Assembly (NCBI RefSeq): GCF_016920785.2
Contig: NW_024609857.1
Location: 62,039,349 to 62,103,348, forward strand
Length of the DNA: 64,000 nt
Origin: Ixodes scapularis
Taxonomy: Eukaryota; Arthropoda; Arachnida; Ixodida; Ixodidae
Direction: 5' to 3'
In this document: positions 32,590 through 43,376 of the stretch, in pieces
How positions within the stretch are numbered: the first letter of the stretch is position 1
Layout: each line of letters starts with the position of its first letter
The notes under the pieces: generated by a model
Seen by the model: only the letters and a program-made list of their open reading frames with translations
Told to the model about the DNA's origin: nothing
Databases searched by the model: none
Position numbers and translations under genes: made by a program

Positions 32590-34035
32590 CTAGGTGACGA
32601 GAGAGGAAATGGCAGATTTGAAGTTATTGCATACTGTGATGCTCACAATAGGTTCCGGGAGGTTGTTCCAATCAGTAATAGCCAATTGTAAGAGAGAAAA
32701 TTTGAACAGGTTTGTTCTAGGCGTAGTCAGTTGTATTTTGAGTGGGTGGTCAGTGCGGGGGGAGATGTGGGTGGCCGGAGGGCAGTATTCATCTTTTTTT
32801 AAAGGAAAATTATAATATATTTTGTGCAGGTGGGTAAGACGTGCTACTTTTCTTCTGTGTTTTAAAAGAGGGAGGTTTAATCTTGCTTTCATTGCGGTAA
32901 CACTTGTAGGCTGTTAATTGGGGAGAATGAAACGTGTAGCCCGGTTCTGTACAGCTTCCAATTTTTCTTCCACATACAACTGATGGGGGTTCCAAATAGT
33001 GGATGCATACTCGAGTTGAGGACGGATGAGAGAATTGTATGCGATGAGCTTTGTTTCTTGCGTGGCCTTATAGAGATGGAGCTTTAAAAAGCCTGAAGTT
33101 CTGTTTGCTTTCGCAGATAAGTAGTTTATATGAGGCTCCCATGATAGGTTATGGTTAAAGTTGACGCCCAGATACTTGTAGGATGTTACGGCTTCAATTG
33201 GTATGGTAGAAAGTGAATAGTCAATCCGAGTAATGTTTTTTTTTTTTTTTTTGTAGTAAAGTTAAGAAATTTTGTTTTGTCAACATTGATCTCCATTTGC
33301 CATTCTCGACACCATGCTTGAATTTGTGACAAGTCATTTTGCAAAAGGGTACAGTCGGTTACACTCATTATTTTTCTGTAAATCACGCAGTCGTCCGCAT
33401 ATAATCTAATAGTGAAATTCAGAAGATCCGGCCGGTCATTTATGTAAATTAGAAACAACAATGGGCCCAGCACGGTTCCCTGCGGTACTCCCGATTTAAC
33501 AATTTTTTGTGACGAACAATTGTTGTCTATAACAACGTGATGAGTTCTGTTTGAAAATAAATTTTCAATCCAGTTTATAACGGACGTTTCTACTTTAAGT
33601 GCTTTTAATTTTTGGACAAGACGTCAATGTGGGACTTTATCGAACGCTTTTTTTAAAATCAATGAAGATAGCATGAGTTTCATGTTTTTTTTTTTTATGT
33701 AGGTTATGGTGGATATCCGTTAAAAATTAAAAAAAGCTGAGATTCACAGGAGTACGACCGCCGGAAACCGTGCTGGTTTGTAAATAGTATATTGTTTACA
33801 CATAAATAATTTATTACATTAGAATAAACGACATGTTCTATCAATTTACTTACAACAGAGGTTAGAGATATGGGTCTAAAATTGGTAGGGACATTTTTTG
33901 CGCCATCTTTAAAAATCGGGATTGCAGATTTCCAGTCAGCCGGAACAACACCAGAGTCAAGGGATTTTTGAAATATGCGGAATAAGAGCACACTAGATAT
34001 GTCACTTGTAATCTTTAGCAACTTTGTAGTTATAC
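32590..34035 (-). pseudogene. Reverse transcriptase, C-terminal two-thirds (CR1-like LINE)
   Basis: Minus strand. In order: KLLKITSDISSVLLFRIFQK, VPADWKSAIPIFKDGAK, NFRPISLTSVVSKLIEHVV (blocks 1-2), then FIDFKKAFDKVPH in a second frame. An in-frame TGA replaces an expected Arg (CGA to TGA, about 33,630). Next come GVPQGTVLGPLLFLIYIND, RLYADDCVIY (the intact catalytic YADD, about 33,390) and EINVDKTKFL, then the C-terminal RKVARLTHLHKIYYNF and DWNNLPEPIVSI blocks. It ends at 32,590. Frames change near 33,700 and around the A-run at 33,238-33,251. The upstream remainder lies beyond the insert at 35,673. Confidence 0.85.
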
Positions 34036-35672
34036 ACCAACTCATGTTTACAAACAAACCGGAGCGCCCCTAGCGGACGCCACCGGCGCCGCGCATGCGC
34101 GGTGGATGGTGGGCAAGAAGCCCGCCGTCGCCCATAAACAAACCATTGAATTGCGTTGTTGTCGGCGTCGGTGGGAGTCCCCGTGCTCTTTTTCGCGTTG
34201 GAATTGTTGATCCTACGTCCTCCTAACAATGTCTGACTACTTGTGCGGCTTCAGCAAAACTAACGAGGCAAAACTTTGCGTGAATAATGTGACGTGCGGC
34301 GATTCATTTCACGTGGACGCCGCAGAATGGGCGCTAAACCTGACTCCCACGATGAGATTCTGCTCGCTATTTTTAGTCGCGACGTCGCTCGGACTGCAAA
34401 AGCGTGGACCGTAGCTGAGATGGTGGACGTCGATTCTGAAAACCGCAAGTAGAATCGGGCATTACAAGTCGGTGATGGCCACTGGTAACAATGATCAACA
34501 TCTTGTATCTGTTTACACTTAGCCCACTTACCCCAACCAACCTTCAAAAGTGTTTTGAGGCCTGCACTTAGCTCCTTCACAACGTTTGGTTTCACAACGT
34601 TTGCTTTACGGGCCGCTGTCGTTTGAACGAGCTGACGACAAAAAGCAGCCAAGATTGAAAGAGCAGACGACAGTTCGAACGCATGCGCAATGGAGTACGG
34701 GCAAGAAACACCGCGTCCCGCGTCAACAAACCATTCGAATGTCACCTTGTCGGCCTTTGTGTGAGTCTGCATACTCTTTATCGAGTTGGAATTGTCGATT
34801 CTACGTCGTCATCGCAATGTCTTTCTTACCACTTTAATCGCCTGAGCAAAATTATCAATTCTTGTTACGCCGCTAAACTTTCCGTAAATAATTTGACGTG
34901 CAGCGATTCATTCGCGTGAACGCCGCAGAATGGACGCCAAAATCATGATGAGATTCTTTTAGCTGTTTTCGGACGCGACGTCGCTCGTGCTGCAAAAGTG
35001 TAGAAGGTAGCGGCGATGATCGACGTCGATATTGAAAATCGGAAGCGGGAACAAACCAAGCGTAACAGGTCGGTGATGGCCACCGGTACCAATGATCAAC
35101 ATCTTGTATCTACTGTTTACATAGAGCCTACTTAATTCTTTTGAGGCCTGCAATTACTTCTTATTGCAATTACCGGGTCAACGTTTGGTCCACGGGTCGC
35201 TTTTGTTTGAACGAGCAGACGACAAAAAGCAGACAAGTTTGAAAAAGCAGTCGAAAGTTCGAACAATCAGGCGGCCGTGTGAATTTGAAGACGCACTGAA
35301 CCCGTGGGTGGTCCGGACAACTTGGCGGTTTTATCTCGTTCATGTGGAACAAAGCAAATACATCTGGCGACCACAAAGTGTTGCCCGCACACGCAATTGT
35401 AGTGCGACAGCGTCTGGTTTGCCCTTTTCACGGCTACTATTCACGTTCTCGGACGAATGGAGGGGGCAGAAACACATGAAAACTGATCTTCAAACCTTTC
35501 CAGGCTTTCTTGGTACAGCCCCCGTCGCAGCATTTGACGAGAAGGCAGGTTTTTTGTCTCGTATCTTCCGAAGGAACACAGGAATGCATGTCTGGCACGG
35601 CGACTTCTGCCCACCGCCCCAGACCGGAAGTGCGTCCGGCGCGCCACCACCGCGGCGTGACGTAGGAGAGGA
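34036..35672 (+). repeat. Dimeric 600-bp repeat inserted in the LINE RT
   Basis: It sits between RT residues ...SNSAPGP and ...ITTKLLK of the LINE, so it is an insertion. Inside, two tandem units of about 590-600 bp (about 34,096-34,685 and 34,686-35,275) share AACAAACCATT.GAAT, CGGTGATGGCCAC.GGTA, AATGATCAACATCTTGTATC and GAACGAGC.GACGACAAAAAG. Each unit has a plus-strand piece reading DEILLA(I/V)F(S/G)RDVAR with ENRK after it, so the unit may derive from a small exon. A GC-rich tail (35,280-35,672) follows. No transposon hallmark is clear. Confidence 0.55.
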
Positions 35673-36010
35673 CCGGGAGCCGAGTTAGATGGTAAATTTG
35701 ATATTAATATTGAAATTTCGTCATTTGTCACAGTGATCTCATCCATATTGGTGGTTATAAGATATTGTGGGCAGTAAGATGGTAATGGAAAAAATTCATC
35801 AGTGAACACTTCACTAAAGAAAGTACAAAACAGCTCACAAGTCTCTGCGGTCGGTAAACTTTTTCCAGAGGCGTCAGTCAAGCTGACCGAGTCCTTTACC
35901 TGCTTTGGATTCACAGCGGACCAAAACTTTTTGGGGCTTGTTTTCACTATATTACTCAGATCATAATTAAAAAACTTATCTTTCGCATTTTTTATTTCAT
36001 ATTTGCAGGT
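35673..36010 (-). pseudogene. Linker and RT start of the CR1-like LINE
   Basis: Minus strand, continuing the endonuclease frame: KDKFFNYDLSNI, then TSPKKFWSAVNPKQ, DSVSLTDASGKSL, AETCELFCTFFSEVFTDE and ILISNLPSNSAPGP. The last is the family's S..GPDGI motif that opens the RT domain and here is cut by the insert. This part is open over its whole length, which supports a fairly young age. Confidence 0.8.
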
Positions 36011-36299
36011 TAAATAACACTTTTATTTTAACCATGAAATAGCAGTCTGAGACGCCTTTGCGGCACGAAAAAGCCTATTCTTTTTATTGAGCAACCTCTT
36101 CAAATGTGTTGAAAACCACAGGTTCGAAAACGACGTGTGAATGGTTAGTTTCGGAATAAATTTGTCGCACAACTCAAGCAATTTACACTTAAACAAAAGC
36201 CAGTTTTCATTCAGAGACCTAGAGTCAAATTCTTCTAAAAACCAAGCTGAAAATAGCGAAAAGTGTTGGTTAATAGCGTCGAGGTTTGCCCTAGAGTAA

Positions 36300-37110
36300 C
36301 TGGAAATTGTTTTTGTCCGAAGAGGTCGGTCACATGATGGAATGAAAAGTTCAACATTAATCGATATGTGATCACTTAATGGTTCTATATACGCAGTATT
36401 TGCAACTAGATCGGGTTTTGAAATAAAAAAAAAAAGAGGTCAAGCATGGCTTCACCACGACTGGGTTCATTAACAATTTGAGAAAGTGCAAAAGAATATA
36501 TAACGTCAACAAAATCGCGAGATTGTTCTGAAAGGTTCTGCCACAATAAAAATGGTATTTTATCAGACAGAATGGACCACTTTATTTCAGGGTAATTGAA
36601 ATCGCCGGAAATAACAAGTACATCATTTGGGTATAAAAAATAAGAGACTCCAGAAAATCATGAAGTAGCGGTGCAAAATCCAGAACACTTGGGGGCTTAT
36701 AACAAGCAACTACAATAATGAACATGGTAGGCATTTTTATTCTAACCCAAACGGCTTCAAAGGTTGGAATAGTATCAGAACAATCAATGCGGTATGTCTT
36801 TTTGACTGCTATAATTAAGTACACCTCCTCCCTTTCGGCCTGCTCTGTCATTACGAAAAATAAAATGTGGGGGGTGTATGGTTAGTTCCGAGTTTGAGAT
36901 ATCATCTGTGAGCCAAGTTTCTGTTAAAATGATAACGTCGGCTGAGCATGGCTGGACTGCCAAAAGAAGGTCGTCCTGCTTTCCATAAACACTTCTAGTG
37001 GTGGCGACGAAAAAACATAGACTTGAAACGGGGCGAGAGCAGCTTTCGGGGGAGAAGGAACGCGGTTGGCGACCGTGGGATTGCTGTGCAGGTAGTGCTT
37101 TCACTGAGTT
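36300..37110 (-). pseudogene. Endonuclease of the CR1-like LINE
   Basis: Minus strand. RSVYGKQDDLLLAV, then SADVIILTETWLTDD (catalytic Glu in TETW), HFIFRNDRAGRKGGGVL, IDCSDTIPTFEAVWVRI and VVACYKPP. After a frameshift near 36,640 come VLVISGDFNYPEIKW (GDFN), EAMLDLFF (the expected I/LDL strand) and IEPLSDHISINVE (catalytic SDH). All expected motifs of the apurinic-like endonuclease of CR1/L2/Jockey LINEs are present. The frameshift makes it inactive as it stands. Confidence 0.8.
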
Positions 37111-37145
37111 AGATCGTTTATCGTAAATGTTCTTTAAGTTCCCCA

Positions 37146-37868
37146 TTATCGACTTGTCATGCCGAAGCATAAAATCTGTCCCTTAGATTTTGCAAACGTG
37201 ACAAGTTCTTTTCTTGCATTACGGACATCGATTGAATAATCATCACTTAACCGGAAACAGTTCCCTTTAGTTTAAACGCCCTTGACAAGATTAGCTCTTT
37301 TTCTTTGTAGGAGTTGAATTTTACAGTGATAGGCCTCAGAGACGTCCGGTTTTCACGAAAAGAGCCAAGCCTGTGAGCACGCTCGATAGCAGCAGGTGAC
37401 GCCAAGCATTTCGCTGCAAAAGGCAATCACGCTTTCCTCAGATTTTGCCCATGTTTCACCGCGAGCGTCAGAAAGGTTGAAAAACAAAAGATTCTTACGT
37501 CTAGACTGGTTTTCTAGGTTTTCGCGCTTCTGAATTACACGTTCAAGGTCTGCACTGGCTCTTGCATTCATTGTGGAAATTGAAGCGACTTCATCTTTTA
37601 TCACTTTTAAGGCAGAGGCACCTCGGTCAATAGCGTAAATTTTCGTCCTCAAGTCCCCAAGAACCTTGTCAGTTTCTTTTTGTTTTTCTTGTAATGATTT
37701 TATCTCATTTAAAATTGCTGCTTGTCCTGCAGAAAGGCTGTTTAACAAGGCGAGAATCTGAAAAAGCGGGGAGATGTCCTCAGAAACAAGGGTATCCGGA
37801 CCGGGATTAGTTTCAATGTCCCCAGACAGTAGAAGCAAGTTTGCTACAAAATCAGCGATTGGTGACAT
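37146..37868 (-). pseudogene. LINE ORF1 with N-terminal 2A-like motif
   Basis: Minus strand. From the ATG at 37,868 the protein starts with a short hydrophobic leader, then LLLLSGDIETNPGP; DIETNPGP is encoded at 37,820-37,797. D(V/I)ExNPGP is the ribosome-skipping signature in which the Gly-Pro bond is not formed. Then come a heptad-rich coiled coil (NEIKSLQEKQKETDKVL, DEVASISTMNARASADLE) and NQSRRKNLLFFNLSD. After a frameshift near 37,395 follow IERAHRLGSF and RPITVKFNSYKEKELIL, and after another near 37,255 RLSDDYSIDVRNARKELV. The last parts match the RRM/C-terminal pattern of L1-type ORF1 proteins (RNA-binding chaperone). The frame is open without ATG up to about 38,055. Confidence 0.85.
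37797..37820 (-). other. 2A-like ribosome-skipping motif (DIETNPGP)
   Basis: The codons GAC ATT GAA ACT AAT CCC GGT CCG read on the minus strand, preceded by the Leu-rich LLLLSG. All invariant positions of the 2A consensus D-x-E-x-N-P-G-P are present. Confidence 0.9.
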
Positions 37869-38242
37869 TTTCGCAGCACACTGGGATAAATTAAGCCAGA
37901 TAAGAATCAAGCGTTTGTACACGTCGGGAGGGCACGACACCGCAATGACACAGACGTTGTTATCCGTGCCCCAGTAGCTCCGATGAGTGCAGCCGGTTCT
38001 GTAGTCTCGCCATACCCACTTCGTCAGGTGATACCGGCAAGCGTTGCCAGTTGAACTTTACAGAGTTCGCCAAAGTTGAAGACGGTGCCAATCCACAGCA
38101 CTGTCAAGTCGACGGCGAAAAGCGATACCGCGGTGGGTCCTGTTAGGACATCGTGCGCGGTAAAACTCGACGAGGTCAGTAGCACGGTGAGGAGGACACT
38201 GGCAGCAGCGACCTGAGAAGTAACAGGGTATAAGTGACGCAT

Positions 38243-39927
38243 CCTAGTTTCGGTGCCGTGCTGCTGACCTTATTAGTGGCTTATTAGTGACTCTGAATAA
38301 AATCATTCCGAAATCGTAATGTTTTTTTTTGCTGTTGTTGCTGTTGTTGTTTTTGAGGGGGGTGTCATGTTGCGGTGCGCCTTCTTGAGGGCGATAAGAA
38401 ACACGGATCCAGCGTTGATGAGTTTCGCTCAAAAGATTGTCATCGACAGTTATAGCTGAGCGGGAACCTGGAGGCAAGATCTAACTCCGAATGACATGTC
38501 TTTTGTCGATATTTTAAGAGTGTACGATGTATAGCGAATAAGATTTCCATGGCCCTGTTTTTGCGTTGAATGCAGGGACTGAAACCGTAATTGTAACCCA
38601 AACCGAAATTCGTTTAAGATCGAATTTTTTTCGTTAACCGGAACGATTTTAACCGTAACCGTAACCGTACCTGTAACGTCTTAACCGGGAACCGCTATAT
38701 TATATCGGTTCAGCGTTTTCTTTTTCAACAATAATATAGTGGAACAATACCGATGTTCTTGAAAAGCCACCGGCATATGCAGACAGCACACCGCCTTGAT
38801 TTTGCCTACTTTCTTCGCGAAAGCAGCTGATGAAAGGAGCGGGGGAGCGAAAACAAAAGCGTCGGCGCGCAGAGCCGTGTTCCATGACGGCGGGACGGAG
38901 GCGCCGGCGGCATGCTTCATTTACTACCGACCCATTTCAGCTTAACCTGACAAACGCTGGATTCTGCTGGGTTGGCGTGACAACGCACCACGGAATCAGA
39001 AACTTGCGTAGTGTGCAGTCACCTATTTCGCTTCCATGTTCTTATTGGCATTCATAGAACCACCGATGTAGACGTTTGCCAAGCTAAGGCTCGTGGTGAC
39101 AGCTCTGATGTGGCCAGAGGTCTCTGTGGCGGCGACGATTTCAACGAAACTAGAAAAACAACTGCTCCCCACACGTGACTTTAGGCAGCCGATAAATGCC
39201 GTTGACGCCGTTCTGATGTCCACAACGTACGGCTAACTAAACGGCTAACCGGACTTCGGGTAGCGCTAGCGTTCGCTTTTGTTGTGTATGCAACTGTCAA
39301 AGGTTGCAGGTATAATGTTCGAGCATAAAAATATATTGCCCTCGTCTGGACTCAATGTTAATTACAACTCTTTGTTCTATGCTTGTTTTAATTATCGCTT
39401 GTTATGAGGAAACACCACTGTTGCACATATTCACGTGGTTCATGTATCGTAAAAAAAGTAATCCGTGTATATACAATTAGAAGCGTAACAGGCCCCACAT
39501 TTAAATGAAAAAATTGCTATTTTTCAGATAACAAATTAATGTTATTTTAAATTTGGTCTAGCGTTCAGAAGAGCTTTAAACAATCCAGACAGTATTTATG
39601 TTATGCTTTCATTTTCTTCCGTAAAATTCAAAAGACATCCAATGTCATTCTCCATTATGATGTTTGCTTGGTCCCGTGCTCGAGACAAAACTATGGTAAT
39701 AAGATGCTTAAATATTCTTTCCCTGCGGTTTTAAGTTATCTTTCATCGCTGGGTATTAGACTTGAAGATATTTCAAATAAATAATTAAATATATACACTT
39801 CATAATTGTCACGCCTAGCCAACTTCGGCAACATGAGTCCAGGCACGATTCTTTGGCTGTTTTATCTCTTTTTGCCTACTCGTTATTTTGCCTTTGAGTT
39901 CATGACCCGCATCTGTTGCTGTTAATG
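38243..39927. other. Unassigned region with AACCGT repeats
   Basis: At 38,573-38,690 a CAGGGACTGAAACCG start is followed by irregular AACCGTAACCGTA repeats, a style seen at hAT ends. A possible inverted counterpart, GGCTAACTAAACGGCTAACC, lies at about 39,230-39,250, but no clean ends or target duplication are visible. The rest is AT-rich with no gene. Confidence 0.3.
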
Positions 39928-40032
39928 TAGTAGTAGTAGTATAAAACGTTTATTTGAACCACTTTAAGGGGGAGGGGGAGAGGAATGAGTCAATGGCATC
40001 GCGGCCTGGACTTGCGGTATGGGGGAAGGGAA

Positions 40033-41295
40033 TTATATATGTACTTCTATGCCAGCTTCGTGGATATAATCCAGAAGCGTGCGTTGAGTTGGATATTGCT
40101 TATCTGGAGGGCCTGGGGGAAAGACCCAGACCTCCATGGATGTCACCCCGTCCTCTAAGTGCTTTTTCCTTGTTGCCTCAAGGCCTTTGCAGCCCCATAA
40201 CAGGTGAACTAGGTCGACCGCATGTCGGGGGTCCTTGCAGTAGCAGCATGTCGGTGGTGTGCGCGCCTTTTCCCACGCTGCTCTTCCCTTCGGCGTGCAG
40301 GCGGTATTGGTTCTAATGCGAGTTAAGAGCATCCTCGTTCTCCGCCCAAAGCCTCGCGGCAGTGGGTCGGAGATGGGTGGAAGGTGTTCCTTCAGCGCAG
40401 TACGGGACGAAAGTTTGATCTGCTGTTTAGCTTCGTCGGGGTCATAGTCGTCTTCGTCTTCGTCATCTTCGGGTGAGGAAGATGCGTAGCCGTGATCATG
40501 GAGGTGGCAGGGCGGCTTCTGCGTCTTGCGGAGTGTAGCTATTAGCGCGCGAGCTGCAGAGTGGGCCTGCTCATTGCCAGCTATGCCTGCGTGGGCGGGC
40601 GCCCAGGACAGCTGGACTTTTGTACCTTGCAGAGAAAGTTGGAGGGCCATCTTTTTTATGGATTTTGCTCTCTTGCAGGGGCCGTTCCTATTTCTGCACT
40701 CGGTGAGCGAGGCTACCGAGTCCGTAAAAACGTGGAGCTCTTTTGGTCTAATGGTTGTGTCGTTGAGGACTGTTTCAATCGCATATTGAATCGCTCCGAG
40801 TTCGCCACCCTTGACGGAGGTGCTGTTTGGTAATTGCTTGGAAGATATAATTCCTTTTCCTGGTATTGCCACTGCGACCGTAGCAAGTTGGTCTGGGAGT
40901 GTAGCGAAAGCCGCGTCTGTGTAGACGGCTAGCTTCTCCGCCGAGCTTTCCCAGGTCTGTATTCGTTTGTTTTGGCTACTGGCTTGCGATTTCTGACGAT
41001 CTGGATGTCTCAAGCTCGCGTTCTTCGGGATGGGCTTGCCTTCTACGAGGTCGATGTAGTCTAACCAAGGAGGGTCGTTTTCTGGGAAGTCGGGAAGCGG
41101 GAGATTAAGTGCTTGAATCAGACTGAGAATGGTTCTGCCGGGTCGTGAGTGTTGCAGTCGTTCACGGTGGGCGGCAGATCGTACCAGTACAGTTTCTTGT
41201 AAGTTGTTGAGCTGGGCATGTTCCATTAGTGTCCCTATTGGTGTGAATCGAGGTAAGCCGGTAATGACCCGTGCAGCTTGTCTGTTGATGGTTTC
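40033..41295 (-). pseudogene. RNase H domain and C-terminal zinc motif of the I-type LINE
   Basis: Minus strand, one uninterrupted frame of about 420 codons. It begins with the RT thumb remnant LETINRQAARVITGLPRFTP. The RNase H domain follows with its acidic residues: LAVYTDAAF (Asp), VKGGELGAIQYAI (Glu), ELHVFTDSVAS (Asp), and LSWAPAHAGIAGNEQAHSAA (His and last Asp position, here E-Q-A-H-S-A). The tail carries a CCHC-like CCYCKDPRHAVDLVHLLWGC motif. The domain removes RNA from the RNA:DNA hybrid in this LINE group. The frame itself is intact but is cut off from the RT by the insertion that begins at 41,296. Confidence 0.9.
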
Positions 41296-41339
41296 CAGTT
41301 TTAGAGCGCAGCTCTTAGGGGCCCGTTCCCGGCTTGAGC

Positions 41340-41371
<32 letters not shown>

Positions 41372-41978
41372 CGTCGCCGTCGCCGTCGGCGTAACCAAGG
41401 TCATCCCAAGGTCACGTGACCCCCAAGGTCACGTGACCCCCAAGGTCACGTGACCCCTCCCAAGGTCATCTCAAGGTCACGTGACCCCACGTGACTCCCA
41501 AGGTCACGTGACCCCTCGAGGTCACGTGACCCCTCCCAAGGTCATCTCAAGGTCACGTGACCCCAAGACCCCACGTGACCCTTTGAAGGTCACGTGACCC
41601 CCAAGTCACGTGACCCCTCTGAGGTCACGTGACCCCCGAGGTCACGTGGTCTCCTCCCCAAGGTCACGTGACCCCCAAGGTCACGTGACCCCTCCCAAGG
41701 TCATCTCAAGGTCACGTGACCCCAAGGTGACCCCCACGTGACCCCCAGGTCACGTGACCCCTCTGAGGTCACGTGACCCCCCGAGGTCACGTGACCCCCC
41801 TCCCCGAAGTCACGTGACACCCCCCCCCCCCCCCGAGGTCACGTGACCGGCCCCCCGGAGCATATTAAAGAATGAGGGGAGGAGGAGGGGTCTACCCTCC
41901 CCTCAGTACCCTTCACTCCTCCTCCTCAAGAGCTGCGCTCCAATTCGGCGTTACAGGTATTTGTAAACGGCTTTCACT
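41296..41978 (-). mobile_element. Unclassified AGAGCGCAGCTCT element inside the LINE RT
   Basis: It splits the RT between ...SKSQWKK and LETINRQA..., so the limits are known to a few bases (both sides are an A/T run). In minus orientation it starts GTGAAAGCCGTTTACAAATA, has the GAGCGCAGCTCTTGAGGAG hairpin about 40 bp in, and ends AGAGCTGCGCTCTAAAA. It holds a (GTCGCC)n run (41,340-41,393) and the GTCACGTGAC array (41,408-41,850). No target duplication beyond the A run is visible and no protein is encoded. Confidence 0.85.
41408..41850. repeat. Array of GTCACGTGAC boxes
   Basis: About 22 CACGTG hexamers in 443 bp, about 18 of them in the full palindrome GTCACGTGAC (counted by eye). They are separated by short C-rich spacers of the CCCCAAG or CCCTCCCAAG type. 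GTCACGTGAC is the optimal E-box class bound by USF/MiT-type bHLH-zip factors and equals the core of the vertebrate CLEAR motif. Whether any factor binds here is unknown. Confidence 0.9.
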
Positions 41979-43376
41979 TTTTTTTTTCCACTGGCTTTTT
42001 GAGATGTTGTAATACGAAGCGCAGTAGCAGACTTTTGATACGATGAGTGCCTTCACCATTTGACGTGCAATTCCTTCGTTCGCTCCCCCTCTGGAGCTGC
42101 ATATCCTTCTGATGACATAGAGGATTGCCTTGCATTGCTGGCTGACCTTGGTCATCCAGGTTCTGCACGAGCCGTCTTCATCGATGTACATTCCGAGTAT
42201 TCTGATCGAGGTAGACGGTTGGATTCTGTTACCTGCTAGCGTTAAGTGCATCTGACTGGCGGTGCCAGCTTTTCTTTGTTTACGGGATGCGACGACCACA
42301 TAGGTCGTTTTCTCCGGGGATGCGGCGAGGCCGACCCTATTGAGATGGGTTTGCACTTTGTCCAATCCGGCTTGAAGAGTCTGTTGTTGGGTTCGGGTAT
42401 CGCCTGTCACTGTCCATAGGGAGATATCGTCCGCATATATGGTGAACTTGAGGCTTGGGATCCTCGATAGGAGGTGTGGGAGATCGGCCATTGCCATGTT
42501 AAACAGTAAAGGCTAGAGTACAGAGCCTTGTGGTACGCCGACCCTGTTGGGTCGTGGGTTGCTCATGTGGTCCCCTATTCTTATCGAATATGTCCGATCC
42601 GTAAGAAAAGCTTTAATAAAGTTAAGCGCCCTGCCCTGTATCCCTAAGCGTTCCGCCTCCTGAATGACAGCCCAGTGGGGGACAGAGTCGAAAGCCTTTC
42701 TAACATCAATGGCGACGATTGAGCGGATGGTTTTGCCCCTTGGCGCCCTTTTCTTGCTGATGTCGTGTGACATCAAGAGGAGGCTTTCCTGTGTGCTTAA
42801 ACAGGGTCGGAATCCTGTCTGGGCTGGATGAAAAGCGCCGGATCTCTCTAGTGTCCAGTTAAGTCGATCTAGAACCATTCGCTCCATGAGCTTGCATACG
42901 CATGAAGTGAGTGATATCGGTCTGAAGTTGATAAGCGTGTCCTTGTCCTTGCCAGGTTTGGGGATTGGGACGACGGTCGAATGCTTCCATATTGGTTGCA
43001 ACTGTCCTTGTTCCCATACCGCGTTAATTCCTTCGATAAGCTGGTGTTTAGCGTCTTGTGGGAGGTTGCGCAGCATGGGAATGGTAATTTTGTCCTGGCC
43101 CGGAGAGCTGTGTGCCTCCCCTTTGTGAAGTGCCGTTTCCAATTCACCCAGGGTAAAGGGTTGGTCCATTGGATCCGCTGAGTTAGCCAGCACTGGAGTA
43201 TACGTGTTCGGTATTGAGTTTGTTGTCGTAGCAATGGGCTGCGGGAAGGATTGGTCTCCGGCCGCATCTGCGAGGTCTTCTACCGAAGTGTCAGTTTTTA
43301 GCGCCAGGGTTAGAGGGGCCTTCTGTTCCCTCTTTTGTCCCAGCATGGATCTGCTGGTTGCCCACAGTTTCTTTAC
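41979..43376 (-). pseudogene. Reverse transcriptase of the I-type LINE
   Basis: Minus strand. In order: PFTLGELETALHKGEAHSSP, GQDKITIPMLRNLP, STVVPIPKPGKDKD, NFRPISLTSCVCKLMERMV, GFRPCLSTQESLLL, AIDVRKAFDSVPHWAVI (block A, catalytic Asp) and NRVGVPQGSVL. An in-frame TAG follows at about 42,511 (expected Ser, TCG to TAG), then PLLFNMAMADLP, FTIYADDISLWT (catalytic YADD, intact), LAASPEKTTYVVV and IRILGMYIDEDG. It ends at SQWKK, where the insertion enters. Apart from the one stop the frame is clean, so the element died recently. Confidence 0.9.

Larger units (their letters stand above)
32470..38242 (-). mobile_element. CR1-like LINE with 2A-bearing ORF1
   Basis: Minus strand, in order: leader (a 72-codon frame from ATG at 38,242 to 38,024), ORF1 (about 37,868-37,146), endonuclease (37,100-36,300), linker, RT start (36,000-35,673), a foreign 1.6 kb insert (34,036-35,672), RT end (34,035-32,590), and a 3' end with short ATGAAA-type repeats at 32,447-32,480. 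Coding damage is light: a few frameshifts and one TGA that was probably CGA. It is the best preserved CR1-type element here, but cannot be active with the insert. The 5' boundary is uncertain. Confidence 0.8.

Noticed and set aside
38573..39300. hAT element starting CAGGGACTGAAACCG
   Set aside because: The other end and a target duplication could not be found.
41129..41419. Arg-rich open frame over the (GTCGCC)n run, and similar ones at 8,470-8,748 and 9,822-10,208
   Set aside because: Simple-repeat translation; no start, domain or conservation.
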